From NCBI RefSeq assembly GCF_902859645.1, contig NZ_CADIJR010000045.1, positions 1 through 55,871 of the forward strand: 55,871 nt of DNA, written 5' to 3'. Under the pieces are notes generated by a model. It saw only the letters and a list, made by a program, of their open reading frames with translations. It was not told where the DNA came from and did no database searches. Shown here in pieces: positions 37,070 to 46,259 of the stretch (position 1 is its first letter; each line of letters opens with the position of its first letter). This DNA comes from Achromobacter insuavis (GTDB taxonomy: Bacteria > Pseudomonadota > Gammaproteobacteria > Burkholderiales > Burkholderiaceae_B). The translations under genes were made by a program, and so were the position numbers.

Positions 37070-37891
37070 ATGTCCGCCGTCACGCGCCTGTCCCCGGACT
37101 CCACCCATACCCGCACGCCGCCCGTCGACGTGCGCGACGCGTTGCGCGTGCGGCTGGAAGAGGCCGCGCTCAATGCCACGGCGGTGCGCGCGCAGGTGCT
37201 CTACGACGGCTGGCTGGTGCGTTTCGCGCCGTCGTCCGCCAAACGGGTACGCAGCATCAATGTGCTGGGGTTATCCACACGTCCGCTCGATGAGCGGCTG
37301 GCGTATTGTTCAACGTTGTACGCGCGCCATGGCCTGCCCATGGTGCTGCGCCTGACCTCCCTCGGCCCCGATTTCGCCCTGGATGCCGAACTGGCGTCGC
37401 GGGGCTACCTCCTTACCGAAGAGACCCGAGTCATGAGCATGCCGCTCGCCCCCAGGCTGGCCGCCCGGGGCGATCTGCTTTTCAGGACAGTGGACGCTGC
37501 CCGCTTCGCGGCGGCGGTCGGACGCATGCGCGATTCCCGGCCCGAGCACATCGCCGAGCATCAGGCGCGTCTGGAGGGGCTGGCTGTGGATATCTTGCCG
37601 GTGCTGGCGTTCGACGCCGCTGGCGAATGCGTGGCGGGCGGCATGGCCGTGCGGGATGGCGATCTCGCGGGGCTGTTCGACATCGTGACGGACCCCGCGC
37701 AGCGGCGCAAGGGGCACGCCGCGATGTTGGTCGAACATCTGCTGGCCGTGTGCGTCGAAGACGGCGCCACCACGGCCTATCTGCAGGTGGAGCCGCAAAA
37801 CACCGCCGCGCGCGCTTTGTATGGCCGCTACGGTTTCAAAGACTGTTATGCGTATTGGTACCGCCTGCCCGCCGAGCAGGCGGCCGCCTGA
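37070..37891 (+). CDS. GNAT family N-acetyltransferase between parA and parB
   Basis: A 273-residue acetyltransferase of unknown substrate. The C-terminal GNAT core has LAGLFDIVTDPAQRRKGHAAMLVEHLL (acetyl-CoA motif, reading QRRKGHA) and LQVEPQNTAARALYGRYGFKD. The N-terminal half (SARVRSINVLG, YARHGLPMVLRLT) resembles the degenerate GNAT-like half of two-domain members. It starts 10 bp after parA and ends 44 bp before parB, so it is co-transcribed with the partition genes. A perfect DnaA box lies inside at 37271. Confidence 0.85.
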   Translation: MSAVTRLSPDSTHTRTPPVDVRDALRVRLEEAALNATAVRAQVLYDGWLVRFAPSSAKRVRSINVLGLSTRPLDERLAYCSTLYARHGLPMVLRLTSLGPDFALDAELASRGYLLTEETRVMSMPLAPRLAARGDLLFRTVDAARFAAAVGRMRDSRPEHIAEHQARLEGLAVDILPVLAFDAAGECVAGGMAVRDGDLAGLFDIVTDPAQRRKGHAAMLVEHLLAVCVEDGATTAYLQVEPQNTAARALYGRYGFKDCYAYWYRLPAEQAAA

Positions 37892-37935
37892 GCTTCGCTC
37901 GGGATACCAAAAACAGAAGGAAAGAGGATTTAACT

Positions 37936-38853
37936 ATGGCCACCAAGAAACCCAAGGGATTGGGTCGCGGACTTGACGCTTTGCTGGGCGCCGACGCGCC
38001 CGCCATCGACAACATCGGCAAGGCCCCGGCCAAGCCCGAGGGTCTGCCGTCCACCCTGCCTGTTTCGAAGATGCGGGCCGGCAAGTATCAGCCGCGCACC
38101 CGCATGGACGAGGGCGCGTTGGGCGAGCTGGCCGAGTCGATTCGCACACAAGGCATCATGCAACCCATTCTTGTGCGCGCGCTGGGCGATGCGCCCGGCC
38201 ATTACGAAATCATCGCGGGCGAACGCCGTTTCCGCGCCGCGCAGCTGGCCGGCCTGAAGGAAGTGCCGGTGCTGGTGCGCGAAGTCGCCGACGAAAACGC
38301 GGCCGTCATGGCGCTGATCGAGAACATCCAGCGCGAAGACCTGAACCCGCTGGAAGAGGCGCATGGCGTGCGCCGCCTGCTGGACGAATTCGGCCTGACC
38401 CACGAGCAGGCCGCCCAGGCCATCGGCCGCTCGCGCTCGGCCACCAGCAACCTGCTGCGCCTGTTGAACCTGGCTGCCGCGGTGCAGACCATGCTGCTGG
38501 CCGGCGACGTCGACATGGGCCATGCGCGCGCGCTGCTGGCGGTGGACGCGGCCACGCAGATCCAGCTGGCCAACCAGATCATCGCGCGCCGCCTGTCGGT
38601 GCGCGAAGCCGAAAAGCTGGTCGCCAAGACCGCCAAGGAAGCCGAGAGCGCCGCCTCGCCCAAGAAGAAGGCCAACGGCGTGTCGCGCGACCTGACGCGC
38701 CTGGAAGAGGCGCTGTCCGACCATCTGGGCACGCGCGTGGCGCTGAAGGTCGGCGCCAAGGAAAAGGGCCAGATCGTCATCGACTTCCATGGCTGGGAAC
38801 ACCTGAATTCGCTGCTGGAACGGCAGGGCCTGTCGGGAGTCGTCGATGCCTGA
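37936..38853 (+). CDS. parB: Chromosome partitioning protein ParB
   Basis: ParB is a CTP-dependent clamp that loads at parS and spreads. The 305-residue protein has N-terminal GLGRGLDALLG (the ParA-stimulating motif). The nuclease/CTPase domain carries YQPRTRMDE and the GERRFRAAQLAG motif (residues 95-106). The parS-reading HTH is THEQAAQAIGRSRSATSNLLRLL, and a C-terminal dimerisation domain ends the protein. ATG 37936 is preceded by AAAGAGGA. Nine matching parS sites lie 4-6 kb upstream. Its last codons overlap the asparaginase gene. Confidence 0.96.
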   Translation: MATKKPKGLGRGLDALLGADAPAIDNIGKAPAKPEGLPSTLPVSKMRAGKYQPRTRMDEGALGELAESIRTQGIMQPILVRALGDAPGHYEIIAGERRFRAAQLAGLKEVPVLVREVADENAAVMALIENIQREDLNPLEEAHGVRRLLDEFGLTHEQAAQAIGRSRSATSNLLRLLNLAAAVQTMLLAGDVDMGHARALLAVDAATQIQLANQIIARRLSVREAEKLVAKTAKEAESAASPKKKANGVSRDLTRLEEALSDHLGTRVALKVGAKEKGQIVIDFHGWEHLNSLLERQGLSGVVDA

Positions 38854-39850
38854 GCAGGCATTGCCGGTCGTCGCGGTCCTGGCCACCGGCGGCACCATCG
38901 CCGGCGCGCAGGCCGACGCCACTTCCGCCGGCTACAAGTCGGGCTCCTTCTCGGTGGGCGACCTGCTGGCCGCCGTGCCGCAGCTGTCGACGCTGGCCGA
39001 CATCCGCGCCGAACAGGTCGCCAACGTCGGCAGCCAGAACATGACGCATGACGTCTGGCGCGCGTTGGCGCGCCGTGTCGATGCGCTGTGCGCCGATCCG
39101 TCGGTGGCCGGCATCGTCATCACGCATGGCACCGACACGCTTGAAGAGACCGCGTACTTTCTCAGCCTGGTGATCCAGCACGACAAGCCGGTGGTGCTGG
39201 TGGGCGCGATGCGCCCGGCCACCGCGCTGGGCGCCGAAGGCCCGGCGAACCTGTACAACGCCGTGGCGCTGGCGCGCCATCCCGACGCGCGCGGCCGCGG
39301 GCCGCTGGTCGTCATGAACGAAGACGTGCACTACGCCCGCGAACTGCAGAAGATCGCCAGCGCCGGCATCAACGCCTTCGCCTCGCCCAATCGCGGTCGC
39401 GCCGGCGTGATGCATGGCGGCACGCCGTGCTTCTATTCACGCAACACCACCACGCACACGACACAAAGCGAGTTTTCACTCGCATTGCTGGAAAAGGCCG
39501 GCTGGCCGCGCGTGGATATCGTTTATGCGCACGCCGACCTGCAAGGCGACGTCATCGATTTCATCGCGCGCCAGGCCGACGGCATCGTGCTGGCGGGCGT
39601 GGGTGACGGCAATGCCACCGACCTGGCCATCGATGCCCTGACCCGCGCCGCCGCCGACGGCGTCGCGGTGGCGCGGTCCAGCCGCACCGGCAGCGGTTTC
39701 GTCGCGCGCGACGTCGAGCTGGATGACGCGGCGCTGGGTTTCGTCGCCGCCGGCGACCTGAATCCGCAGAAGGCCCGCGTCCTGCTGATGCTGGCGCTGT
39801 GCGTCACGCGTGAACCCGCGGCGCTGCAGCGCTGCTTCGATCGCTACTGA
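38846..39850 (+). CDS. L-asparaginase (type II family)
   Basis: It hydrolyses asparagine, and possibly glutamine, to the acid and ammonia. The 334-residue protein has both catalytic Thr motifs: LATGGTIAGAQ (T17) and VITHGTDTLEET (T96, D97). No signal peptide is visible, although the family's bacterial type II members are usually periplasmic, so a cytoplasmic enzyme is suggested. Its ATG lies inside parB, overlapping by 8 bp, so it ends the parAB operon. Confidence 0.9.
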   Translation: MPEQALPVVAVLATGGTIAGAQADATSAGYKSGSFSVGDLLAAVPQLSTLADIRAEQVANVGSQNMTHDVWRALARRVDALCADPSVAGIVITHGTDTLEETAYFLSLVIQHDKPVVLVGAMRPATALGAEGPANLYNAVALARHPDARGRGPLVVMNEDVHYARELQKIASAGINAFASPNRGRAGVMHGGTPCFYSRNTTTHTTQSEFSLALLEKAGWPRVDIVYAHADLQGDVIDFIARQADGIVLAGVGDGNATDLAIDALTRAAADGVAVARSSRTGSGFVARDVELDDAALGFVAAGDLNPQKARVLLMLALCVTREPAALQRCFDRY

Positions 39851-39898
39851 GCGGGGCCCACGGCGGCATTCAACGGGGCTGTCCCCGCGATGCCGCCG

Positions 39899-40780
39899 CT
39901 ACGGATTGGGCGGCGCGTCCGCGCCGTGCGCCAATCCCAGGCTGGTGCGCAGCATGTCGTAGACCTGCCGCGTCAGCGGATTGATCAGATCCCGCCTTAT
40001 CCACAGGAAGTACGTCACGTCCGGCAAGGGCGGCAGGCCTTCCTTTTCCCCCAGCACCCGCATTTCCGGCGCCAGCAGTTCGACGCTGCGCGCCGTCACG
40101 CCCAGGCCCGCGCGCAGCGCGGCCTTGATGCCGACCAGGTTGGGCGCCACGTAGTTGGTGTGCCAGCGCACCTGCGCCTGTTCCAGCGCGGTCAGCGCCA
40201 GGCGGCGGAAGATGCTGGGCTCGTCGGCCAGCACCAGCGGCACCGGCGCGTTGATGTCGTGCACGTAGTCGGCCGAGGCCAGCCACACCGTGGGCGAGGT
40301 GCGCAGCGCCACGCCTTCGAATTCCTGGTCGAAGCGGGTCGAGATGGTCAGGTCCAGTTCGCCGGCCCGCAGCGCATCCATCAGGAACGGGCTGCGGTCG
40401 GTGCGGATCTCCAGTTTCACGCGCGGCGCCGAGCGCGCGATGTGGGTCAGCAGGGTCGGCAGGATGGTGTCGGCCACGTCCAGCGGCGCGCCCAGCCGCA
40501 GGTCGCCTTCCAGCGGCGCGTCCTGCAGCGCGCGCAGCGCTTCATCGTTGATGGCCAGCATGTGGCGCGCATATTCGACCAGGCGCCGTCCATGCGTGGA
40601 TAAGGCCTTGTTGCGCCCCTGTTTCTCGAACAGCGGCAGGCCGATGGCCGCTTCCAGCCGCTGCATCTGCTGCGTCACCGCCGACTGGGTCTTGTGCAGC
40701 CGATTGGCCGCTTCCGAAAACGTTTCATGGCGCGCGATCGCGGTCAGCGTGCGCAGCAGGTCCAGATCGAGATTGCGCAT
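39899..40780 (-). CDS. LysR-family transcriptional regulator
   Basis: A 293-residue regulator with an N-terminal winged HTH ([35 protein letters not shown], about residues 9-43) and a LysR substrate-binding domain. It is transcribed away from the cupin gene with a 122-bp gap containing a T-N11-A motif, and probably controls that cluster and itself. The effector is unknown; a sulfur amino acid or thiol is a guess from its neighbours. A DnaA box lies inside at 39997. Confidence 0.9.
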   Translation of the reverse strand: MRNLDLDLLRTLTAIARHETFSEAANRLHKTQSAVTQQMQRLEAAIGLPLFEKQGRNKALSTHGRRLVEYARHMLAINDEALRALQDAPLEGDLRLGAPLDVADTILPTLLTHIARSAPRVKLEIRTDRSPFLMDALRAGELDLTISTRFDQEFEGVALRTSPTVWLASADYVHDINAPVPLVLADEPSIFRRLALTALEQAQVRWHTNYVAPNLVGIKAALRAGLGVTARSVELLAPEMRVLGEKEGLPPLPDVTYFLWIRRDLINPLTRQVYDMLRTSLGLAHGADAPPNP

Positions 40781-40800
40781 GGGAGCGGTGGGTCCAAAGT

Positions 40801-40815
40801 ATTAGCAATGCTTAT
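40801..40815. promoter_or_regulatory. Candidate LysR-type operator
   Basis: ATTAGCAATGCTTAT contains AGCA-A-TGCT and fits T-N11-A (T40802, A40814). It lies in the AT-rich gap between the divergent LysR gene and the cupin gene, where autoregulatory sites normally occur. Confidence 0.45.
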
Positions 40816-40902
40816 GGAATATTAAGGCAAATTAAATTGTTGGCGCCTCTTTGCGGCGATACAGTGACTGCAATAACTCATGAAACAAGAGGGAAAGTCA
40901 CT

Positions 40903-41490
40903 GTGAGCACCACGCACCCCCAGCAGCAGGGCATCGATAGCGCCATCGGAAATATTAAAAATACTTTAGGAAATAAGGGCCTGAACCGCGACAGCCTGAA
41001 GGCCGTGCTGGACGAGCTGATCGGCCTGGCCGGCCATACAGACTGGTGGGCCCAGGACCGCTACCCGGCGCCGGAAGAGGGCGAGCGCCAGGCGCGCTAC
41101 CTGATCGGCGAAGACGCCGACAAGAGCTACGCGCTCTACCTGAACGTGATGCGCCCCGGCAAGCAGATCGTGCCGCACAACCACACCACCTGGGCCTGTA
41201 TCGCCGCCGTGGAAGGCGTGGAATACAACTACGTCTACGACCGCACCGACGACGGCTCGGTGCCGGGCGTGGGCCACCTGGAAAAGACCGGCACCGTGGT
41301 GGTGGGGCCGGGCGCCGGCATCGCGCTGATGCCCGACGACATCCACGCCGTCGAGATCCAGGGCGACAGTGTCATCCGCCATTTGCACATGTATGGCCGC
41401 GCCCTCGAGACGCTGACCGAACGGCTCGCCTTCGACCTGGCGGCCGGCACCTGCAAAGTCATGCCGATCGGCGTGCAGACCCGCCGCTGA
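40903..41490 (+). CDS. Cysteine-dioxygenase-like cupin
   Basis: A mononuclear non-haem iron cupin of the cysteine dioxygenase superfamily, which oxidises a thiol such as cysteine or 3-mercaptopropionate to the sulfinate. GTG 40903 ([10 protein letters not shown]) is chosen because a GAGGG sequence lies 9-13 nt upstream; the frame is open to 40837. The 195-residue product has metal-ligand candidates H92 and H94 in [16 protein letters not shown] and H148 in [13 protein letters not shown]. It starts the LysR-linked sulfur-type cluster. The thiol substrate is not readable from sequence. Confidence 0.8.
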   Translation: MSTTHPQQQGIDSAIGNIKNTLGNKGLNRDSLKAVLDELIGLAGHTDWWAQDRYPAPEEGERQARYLIGEDADKSYALYLNVMRPGKQIVPHNHTTWACIAAVEGVEYNYVYDRTDDGSVPGVGHLEKTGTVVVGPGAGIALMPDDIHAVEIQGDSVIRHLHMYGRALETLTERLAFDLAAGTCKVMPIGVQTRR

Positions 41491-41495
41491 CCATC

Positions 41496-42707
41496 ATGAA
41501 CAAGCCCCTGCGGCCCGCGACGCGCCTGCTGCGCGCCGGGCGTCCCCATGCCGGCTGGGTCAACACCCCGGTCACGCGCGCCAGCACGTTTGTGTTCGAC
41601 AGCGTCGCGGCCTGGCGTGACACCCGCGCCCGCCGCGAACAGGAACGCCTGCCGTCGTACGGCGCGCGCGGCACCGACAGCACGCACGCGCTGGAAGACG
41701 CGCTGGTCGAGCTGGAGCAGGGCCATCGCGCGCAGCTGTATCCCACGGGGCAGGCCGCCATCGCCGTCGTGCTGCTGGCCTATCTGCGCGCCGGCGACCA
41801 CGTGCTGGTGACCGACGCGGTCTATGAACCGGTGCGCCGTTTCTGCGCCGAGCACCTGGCGCGGCTGGGCATCGAATTCACCTTCTATCCGCCGGACGGC
41901 GCCGGCCTGGCGCAGCTGCTGCGCCCCAACACGCGCATGATCTATGCCGAGTCGCCCGGCTCGCTGACCTACGAGATGCCGGACCTGCGGCAGCTGGCCG
42001 ACCTGGCGCGGCGCCACGATTGCTGGCTGGCTGTGGATAACACCTGGGCGTCGGGATTGCTGTGCCAGCCGCTGGCGCTGGGCGCGGATATCTCGATCCT
42101 CGCCGCCACCAAGTACCTGGGCGGCCACGCCGACGTGATGATGGGCGCGGTCGTGACCAATGCCCGCGCCTGGCGCGCGCTGGAACGCGCCAGCATCGAC
42201 TTCGGCCAGACCGTCGGCGCGGACGACGCCTACCTGGTGCTGCGCGGCATGCGTTCGCTGCCGCTGCGCATGGCGCAGCACGCTCGCAGCGCCCTGCGCG
42301 TGGCGCAGTGGCTGCAGGGCAGGGCGGAAGTGGCGCGCGTGTTGTGCCCGGCCTTGCCCGACGATCCCGCGCATGCGGTCTGGCGGCGTGAATGCTCGGG
42401 CGCCAATGGCCTGTTGACGCTGGAATTCGCCGCCGGCATCGCCGACGCCGACATGGAGCGCGCCATCGACGCGCTGCGCCTGTTCGGCATCGGCGCCTCC
42501 TGGGGCGGCTTCGAAAGCCTGGTGATTCCCGTCAATCTGGCCAAGGCGCGCGCCCTGCCCGTCACCGCGCACGGCGCCATGTTGCGCCTGCATATCGGCC
42601 TGGAGGATCCGGACGACCTGATCGCCGACCTCGAACAGGCATTCGACCAATTGCGGCCGAGCCTGAAGGCCCCGAACTCCCATTCTCCCGATTCCCTGCG
42701 GATTTAA
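41496..42707 (+). CDS. Cys/Met-metabolism PLP enzyme (cystathionine beta-lyase type)
   Basis: A fold-type I PLP enzyme of the MetB/MetC group, probably a beta-lyase or desulfhydrase releasing a thiol or sulfide. The 403-residue protein has YGARGTDSTHALEDALVELE, YPTGQAAIAVVLLAYL, the aspartate in LAVDNTWASG and Schiff-base K206 in ILAATKYLGGHADVMMG. It starts 5 bp after the cupin gene. MetC-like beta-lyase activity is likely; gamma-synthase activity is less so because the usual acyl-homoserine genes are absent. Confidence 0.85.
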   Translation: MNKPLRPATRLLRAGRPHAGWVNTPVTRASTFVFDSVAAWRDTRARREQERLPSYGARGTDSTHALEDALVELEQGHRAQLYPTGQAAIAVVLLAYLRAGDHVLVTDAVYEPVRRFCAEHLARLGIEFTFYPPDGAGLAQLLRPNTRMIYAESPGSLTYEMPDLRQLADLARRHDCWLAVDNTWASGLLCQPLALGADISILAATKYLGGHADVMMGAVVTNARAWRALERASIDFGQTVGADDAYLVLRGMRSLPLRMAQHARSALRVAQWLQGRAEVARVLCPALPDDPAHAVWRRECSGANGLLTLEFAAGIADADMERAIDALRLFGIGASWGGFESLVIPVNLAKARALPVTAHGAMLRLHIGLEDPDDLIADLEQAFDQLRPSLKAPNSHSPDSLRI

Positions 42708-42709
42708 CG

Positions 42710-44305
42710 ATGCATTCCCATTCCGACCTGAAACTGGCCGATATTGACTCGCACACCCTCAAGGGCTGGCTGCATGACGGCGGCGAGATTGCGCTGCTGG
42801 ACGTGCGCGAGCATGGCCAGTACGGTGAGTCCCATCTGTTCTACGCGGCCCCCGTGCCGTTCAGCCGGCTCGAGGCCGACATCGCGCGCCTGGCGCCGCG
42901 CCGCGACGTGCGCGTGGTGGTCTACGACGAAGGCGGCGATGACGACGTCGCCGCGCGCGCGGCGACGGCCCTGCGCGCCCTGGGCTACACGCGGGTCTAT
43001 TGCCTGGCCGGCGGCATCGCGCAATGGCAGCGCGATGGCTATGCCGCCTTCGCCGGCGTCAACGTGCCGAGCAAGACCTTCGGCGAACTGGCCGAAGAAG
43101 TTTTCCACACCCCGCGCATCAGCGCCGCCGAGCTGGCCGAGCGCCAGCGCCGCGGCGACGACCTGATCGTGCTGGATGGCCGGCCCTACACCGAATACCA
43201 GAAGATGAGCATTCCCGGCGGCATCTGCTGCCCGAATGGCGAGCTGGCGTTGCGCGCCCACACGCTGGCGCGCGACCCCAACACCACCATCGTGATCAAT
43301 TGCGCCGGCCGCACGCGCAGCATCATCGGCGCGCAGACGCTCATCAACCTGGGCGTGCCCAACCCCGTCTATGCGCTGGAGAACGGCACGCAGGGCTGGT
43401 ATCTGGCGGACTTCAAGCTGGACCACGGCGCCAGCCGCCGCTACGACGACGCCGTTGCCGCCGCGGACCTGCCCGACCTGGCGCAGCGCTCGGCCGGCCT
43501 GGCCCGCCGTCATGGCGTGCCCGAGGTGAACGCCGCGCAGGTGCGTGAATGGCTGAACGACGCCAGCCGCAGCACCTTCCTGTGCGACGTGCGCAGCGCC
43601 GAGGAATTCGCGCGCGGCTCGCTGCCTGGCGCCCAGCACACGCCCGGCGGCCAGCTGGTCCAGGCCACCGACCAATACCTGGCGGTGCGCGGCGCGCGCA
43701 TCGTGGTGTTCGATGGCGAAGGCGTGCGCGCGCCGGTGGTGGCCAGCTGGCTGCGCCAGATGGGCTGGGACGCCAGCGTGCTGCGTGAAGGCGTGGCCGC
43801 CGACCTGCAAGCGCCCGTCGCCCCGGCGGCGGAGCCGGCGTTGACGGTGCTCGACGACGCGGCGCTGGCCGCCGCGCTGGCGCAAGGCGCGCAGCTGGTC
43901 GACATCCGTTCCAGCATGCGCTATCGCGCGCAGCACATCGACGGCGCGCGCTGGTCGGTGCGGCCGCGTTTCGCCGACCTGGCGCTGGATCCCGCGCGTC
44001 CGCTGGTGCTGCTGGCCGACGAACGCGCGCTGGCCGCGTGGGCCGCGGCGGATCTGCGCGCGCTCGGCGTGCGTGACGTCAAGGCCAACCTGGGCACGCC
44101 CGCGGGCTGGGCGGCGGCGGGCCTGGCGCTGGCGGCCACGCCGGCCGAACCGGCCGATGCCGATTGCATCGACTACCTGTTCTTCGTGCATGACCGCCAC
44201 GACGGCAACAAGGCCGCGGCGCGTCAGTACCTTGCCTGGGAAACCAACCTGGTCAAGCAGATCGACGCGCGCGAGCGCGCCGCGTACCGCTTCCCGGCCG
44301 GGTGA
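42710..44305 (+). CDS. Four-domain rhodanese-like protein
   Basis: A 531-residue protein made of four tandem rhodanese modules: about residues 10-115, 135-235, 270-365 and 375-465. Only module 2 has a catalytic cysteine, C198 in VINCAGRTRS. At the matching positions the others have Asp or none (D73 in VVYDEGG, D335 in VVFDGEG, and LLADERA in module 4). A final segment has CIDYLFFVHDRHDGN. One active and three inactive modules suggest sulfur relay plus scaffolding or binding. It starts 3 bp after the PLP enzyme gene. Confidence 0.88.
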   Translation: MHSHSDLKLADIDSHTLKGWLHDGGEIALLDVREHGQYGESHLFYAAPVPFSRLEADIARLAPRRDVRVVVYDEGGDDDVAARAATALRALGYTRVYCLAGGIAQWQRDGYAAFAGVNVPSKTFGELAEEVFHTPRISAAELAERQRRGDDLIVLDGRPYTEYQKMSIPGGICCPNGELALRAHTLARDPNTTIVINCAGRTRSIIGAQTLINLGVPNPVYALENGTQGWYLADFKLDHGASRRYDDAVAAADLPDLAQRSAGLARRHGVPEVNAAQVREWLNDASRSTFLCDVRSAEEFARGSLPGAQHTPGGQLVQATDQYLAVRGARIVVFDGEGVRAPVVASWLRQMGWDASVLREGVAADLQAPVAPAAEPALTVLDDAALAAALAQGAQLVDIRSSMRYRAQHIDGARWSVRPRFADLALDPARPLVLLADERALAAWAAADLRALGVRDVKANLGTPAGWAAAGLALAATPAEPADADCIDYLFFVHDRHDGNKAAARQYLAWETNLVKQIDARERAAYRFPAG

Positions 44306-44471
44306 CCGCCGGGGCTGAATGACCCTCGCGGCCGCCACGGCGGCCGCGCCCAATGCTTCATCCGATCAGCACGCCCCGGCGCTTTCGCCGGCGGGGCGCG
44401 GACGGTTCATGGCGAACCGAAATGCAATGGACGGCCGAGCATCCGGCCGCCAACCACAAGGGGAAATACCG

Positions 44472-45473
44472 ATGAACAAGCTCAACCTGCAGCACGCCTG
44501 CAAGACCGCCGCGGCCCTGGCCTGCCTGGCGTGGGGGATGAATGCCCATGCCCAGGCGCCGGCGCCATTGGCCGACTATCCCAAGCAGGCGATCACCGTG
44601 GTGTCGCCGTTCCCGCCCGGGGGCGGCAATGATGGCGTGGCGCGTCTCATCGCGCAGGAACTGGGCGCCCTCATCGGCCAGAGCGTGGTGGTGGAAAACC
44701 GCTCCGGCGCGGGCGGCAACGTCGGCACTTCGCAGGTCTCGCGCGCCAAGCCCGATGGCTACACGCTGGTGATGTCGCAGACCAGCGTCATGGCGGTCAA
44801 TCCGCGCCTGTACAAGAACGTCGGCTTCGATCCGCTCAAGGATTTCGTGCCGATCTCGCAGATCACCTCGGCGCCGCTGGTGCTGGTGGCGCGCAGCGAA
44901 AGCGCCTACAAATCGCTGGGCGACTATCTGGATGCCGCGCGCAAGCAGCCGGGCGTCATCACCTACGCCACGCCCGGCAACGGCACCATGAGCCACCTGA
45001 TGGGGGCGCTGCTGTCGCAGAAGGCCAACGTGAAGCTGGTGCACGTGCCGTACCGCGGCGCCGCGCCCGCCATTACCGACCTGATGGGCGGCACGGTCGA
45101 CATGCTGATCACCTCGCCGGCCTCGGCCGAGCCGATGGTGGCGGCGGGCAAGCTGCGCATCCTGGCGCTCAGCCATGAAAACGGCATCGGCATCTTCAAG
45201 GGCGCGCCCACGCTCGGGCAGTCCGGCATGGACGGCATCACGGCCGACGACTGGTATGGCCTGTTCGCGCCGGCAGGCACGCCGCCCGAACGCGTCGCCT
45301 ATCTGGCGCAGGCCGTGGCGCAGGCGATGAAATCGCCCAACGTCATCGCCAAGATCCAGGCCGGCGGCAGCCAGCCCGTGGGCAGCGCGCCCGACGCCTT
45401 CGGCAAGCGCCTGCAGCAGGACACCGCCTACTGGGCCGACATGGTGAAGGTGGCCGGCGTCTCGGTGGATTGA
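44472..45473 (+). CDS. Bug/TctC-family periplasmic binding protein without its own transporter
   Basis: A 333-residue secreted receptor with signal peptide (AALACLAWGMNAHA) starting at ATG 44472 behind AAGGGGAAA. It carries Bug motifs ITVVSPFPPGGGNDGVARLIA and VVENRSGAGGNVGTSQVSRAKPDGYTL. No TctA/TctB genes adjoin it. Such orphan Bug proteins are very numerous in Alcaligenaceae and may share membrane subunits or act as sensors. The 166-bp gap after the rhodanese gene shows no terminator, so it may belong to the LysR-linked cluster. Confidence 0.88.
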   Translation: MNKLNLQHACKTAAALACLAWGMNAHAQAPAPLADYPKQAITVVSPFPPGGGNDGVARLIAQELGALIGQSVVVENRSGAGGNVGTSQVSRAKPDGYTLVMSQTSVMAVNPRLYKNVGFDPLKDFVPISQITSAPLVLVARSESAYKSLGDYLDAARKQPGVITYATPGNGTMSHLMGALLSQKANVKLVHVPYRGAAPAITDLMGGTVDMLITSPASAEPMVAAGKLRILALSHENGIGIFKGAPTLGQSGMDGITADDWYGLFAPAGTPPERVAYLAQAVAQAMKSPNVIAKIQAGGSQPVGSAPDAFGKRLQQDTAYWADMVKVAGVSVD

Positions 45474-45480
45474 GGCCCGG

Positions 45481-46242
45481 CTACACCGCCAGCAGCTTGC
45501 CCACGGCGGCCTTCAGGGCCGCGTAGGCGGGCTGCTTCTGCGCATTGGTGTTGGTGATCAGGTGATCGATGCGGTTCACTTCGCAGTACGACACCCGGCT
45601 GCACAGGCCGATCTTGCTGAAGTCGGCCAGCAGGATGCGCTGCTTGGCGTTGGCCGCCATGGCGCGCGCCACCTCGGCTTCGCGCAGGTCGTAGCTGGTG
45701 GCGCCGCATTCGGCGTCCACGCCCACCGGCGACAGCAGCGCCACGTCGGCGCGGTAGCGGTGGATCTCGGCGATGGTGATGTCGCCGGCGGTGGCGCACA
45801 CCGGCCCGCCGACCGAGCCGCCCAGCATGAGCAGTTCGTTGGCGCCGCTGCCCGCGGCGCCAACCTTGAGCGCCACGTCGAACGAATTGGTGATGATGGT
45901 CAGGCCGCTCAGCTTGGCCAGCTCGTCGGCCAGCATGCTGGTGGTGCTGCCGGCGTCCAGGAATAGCGTCTGGCCGCTCGTCACCAGGCCGGCGGCGGCG
46001 CGGGCGATGGCGCGCTTGTACTTGACGCGGGTGTGCACGCGCTCGGCGATCGGCGGTTCGCTGTGCACCGGCACCGCGCCGCCATGCACGCGGCGCAGCT
46101 CGCCCATCGCTTCCAGCTCCAGCAGATCGCGCCGCACGGTCTCCCGCGATACCCCCAGTTCGCCGACGATACGGTCGGTCGATACCTGCTGCAGGGAAGA
46201 CAGCAGGGCGCGGATTCTCTGATACCGCTCTTCTTGCCACAT
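45481..46242 (-). CDS. DeoR-family transcriptional regulator
   Basis: A 253-residue repressor-type protein. The N-terminal HTH is STDRIVGELGVSRETVRRDLLELE, followed by RRVHGGAV typical of DeoR proteins, and a DeoR_C sensor domain with LFLDAGSTTSMLADEL and LLADFSKIG. DeoR sensors usually bind phosphorylated small molecules, which fits the neighbouring phosphorylated-substrate genes. It is the last gene of the minus-strand transporter operon, 17 bp after the permease stop. Confidence 0.9.
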   Translation of the reverse strand: MWQEERYQRIRALLSSLQQVSTDRIVGELGVSRETVRRDLLELEAMGELRRVHGGAVPVHSEPPIAERVHTRVKYKRAIARAAAGLVTSGQTLFLDAGSTTSMLADELAKLSGLTIITNSFDVALKVGAAGSGANELLMLGGSVGGPVCATAGDITIAEIHRYRADVALLSPVGVDAECGATSYDLREAEVARAMAANAKQRILLADFSKIGLCSRVSYCEVNRIDHLITNTNAQKQPAYAALKAAVGKLLAV

Positions 46243-46259
46243 ATCGGATGCTTCCTAAT

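Noticed and set aside
39861-39898. Hairpin CGGCGGCAT...ATGCCGCCG between the asparaginase and LysR genes as a terminator
   Set aside because: The loop is long and there is no T-run on either strand, so I did not annotate it.
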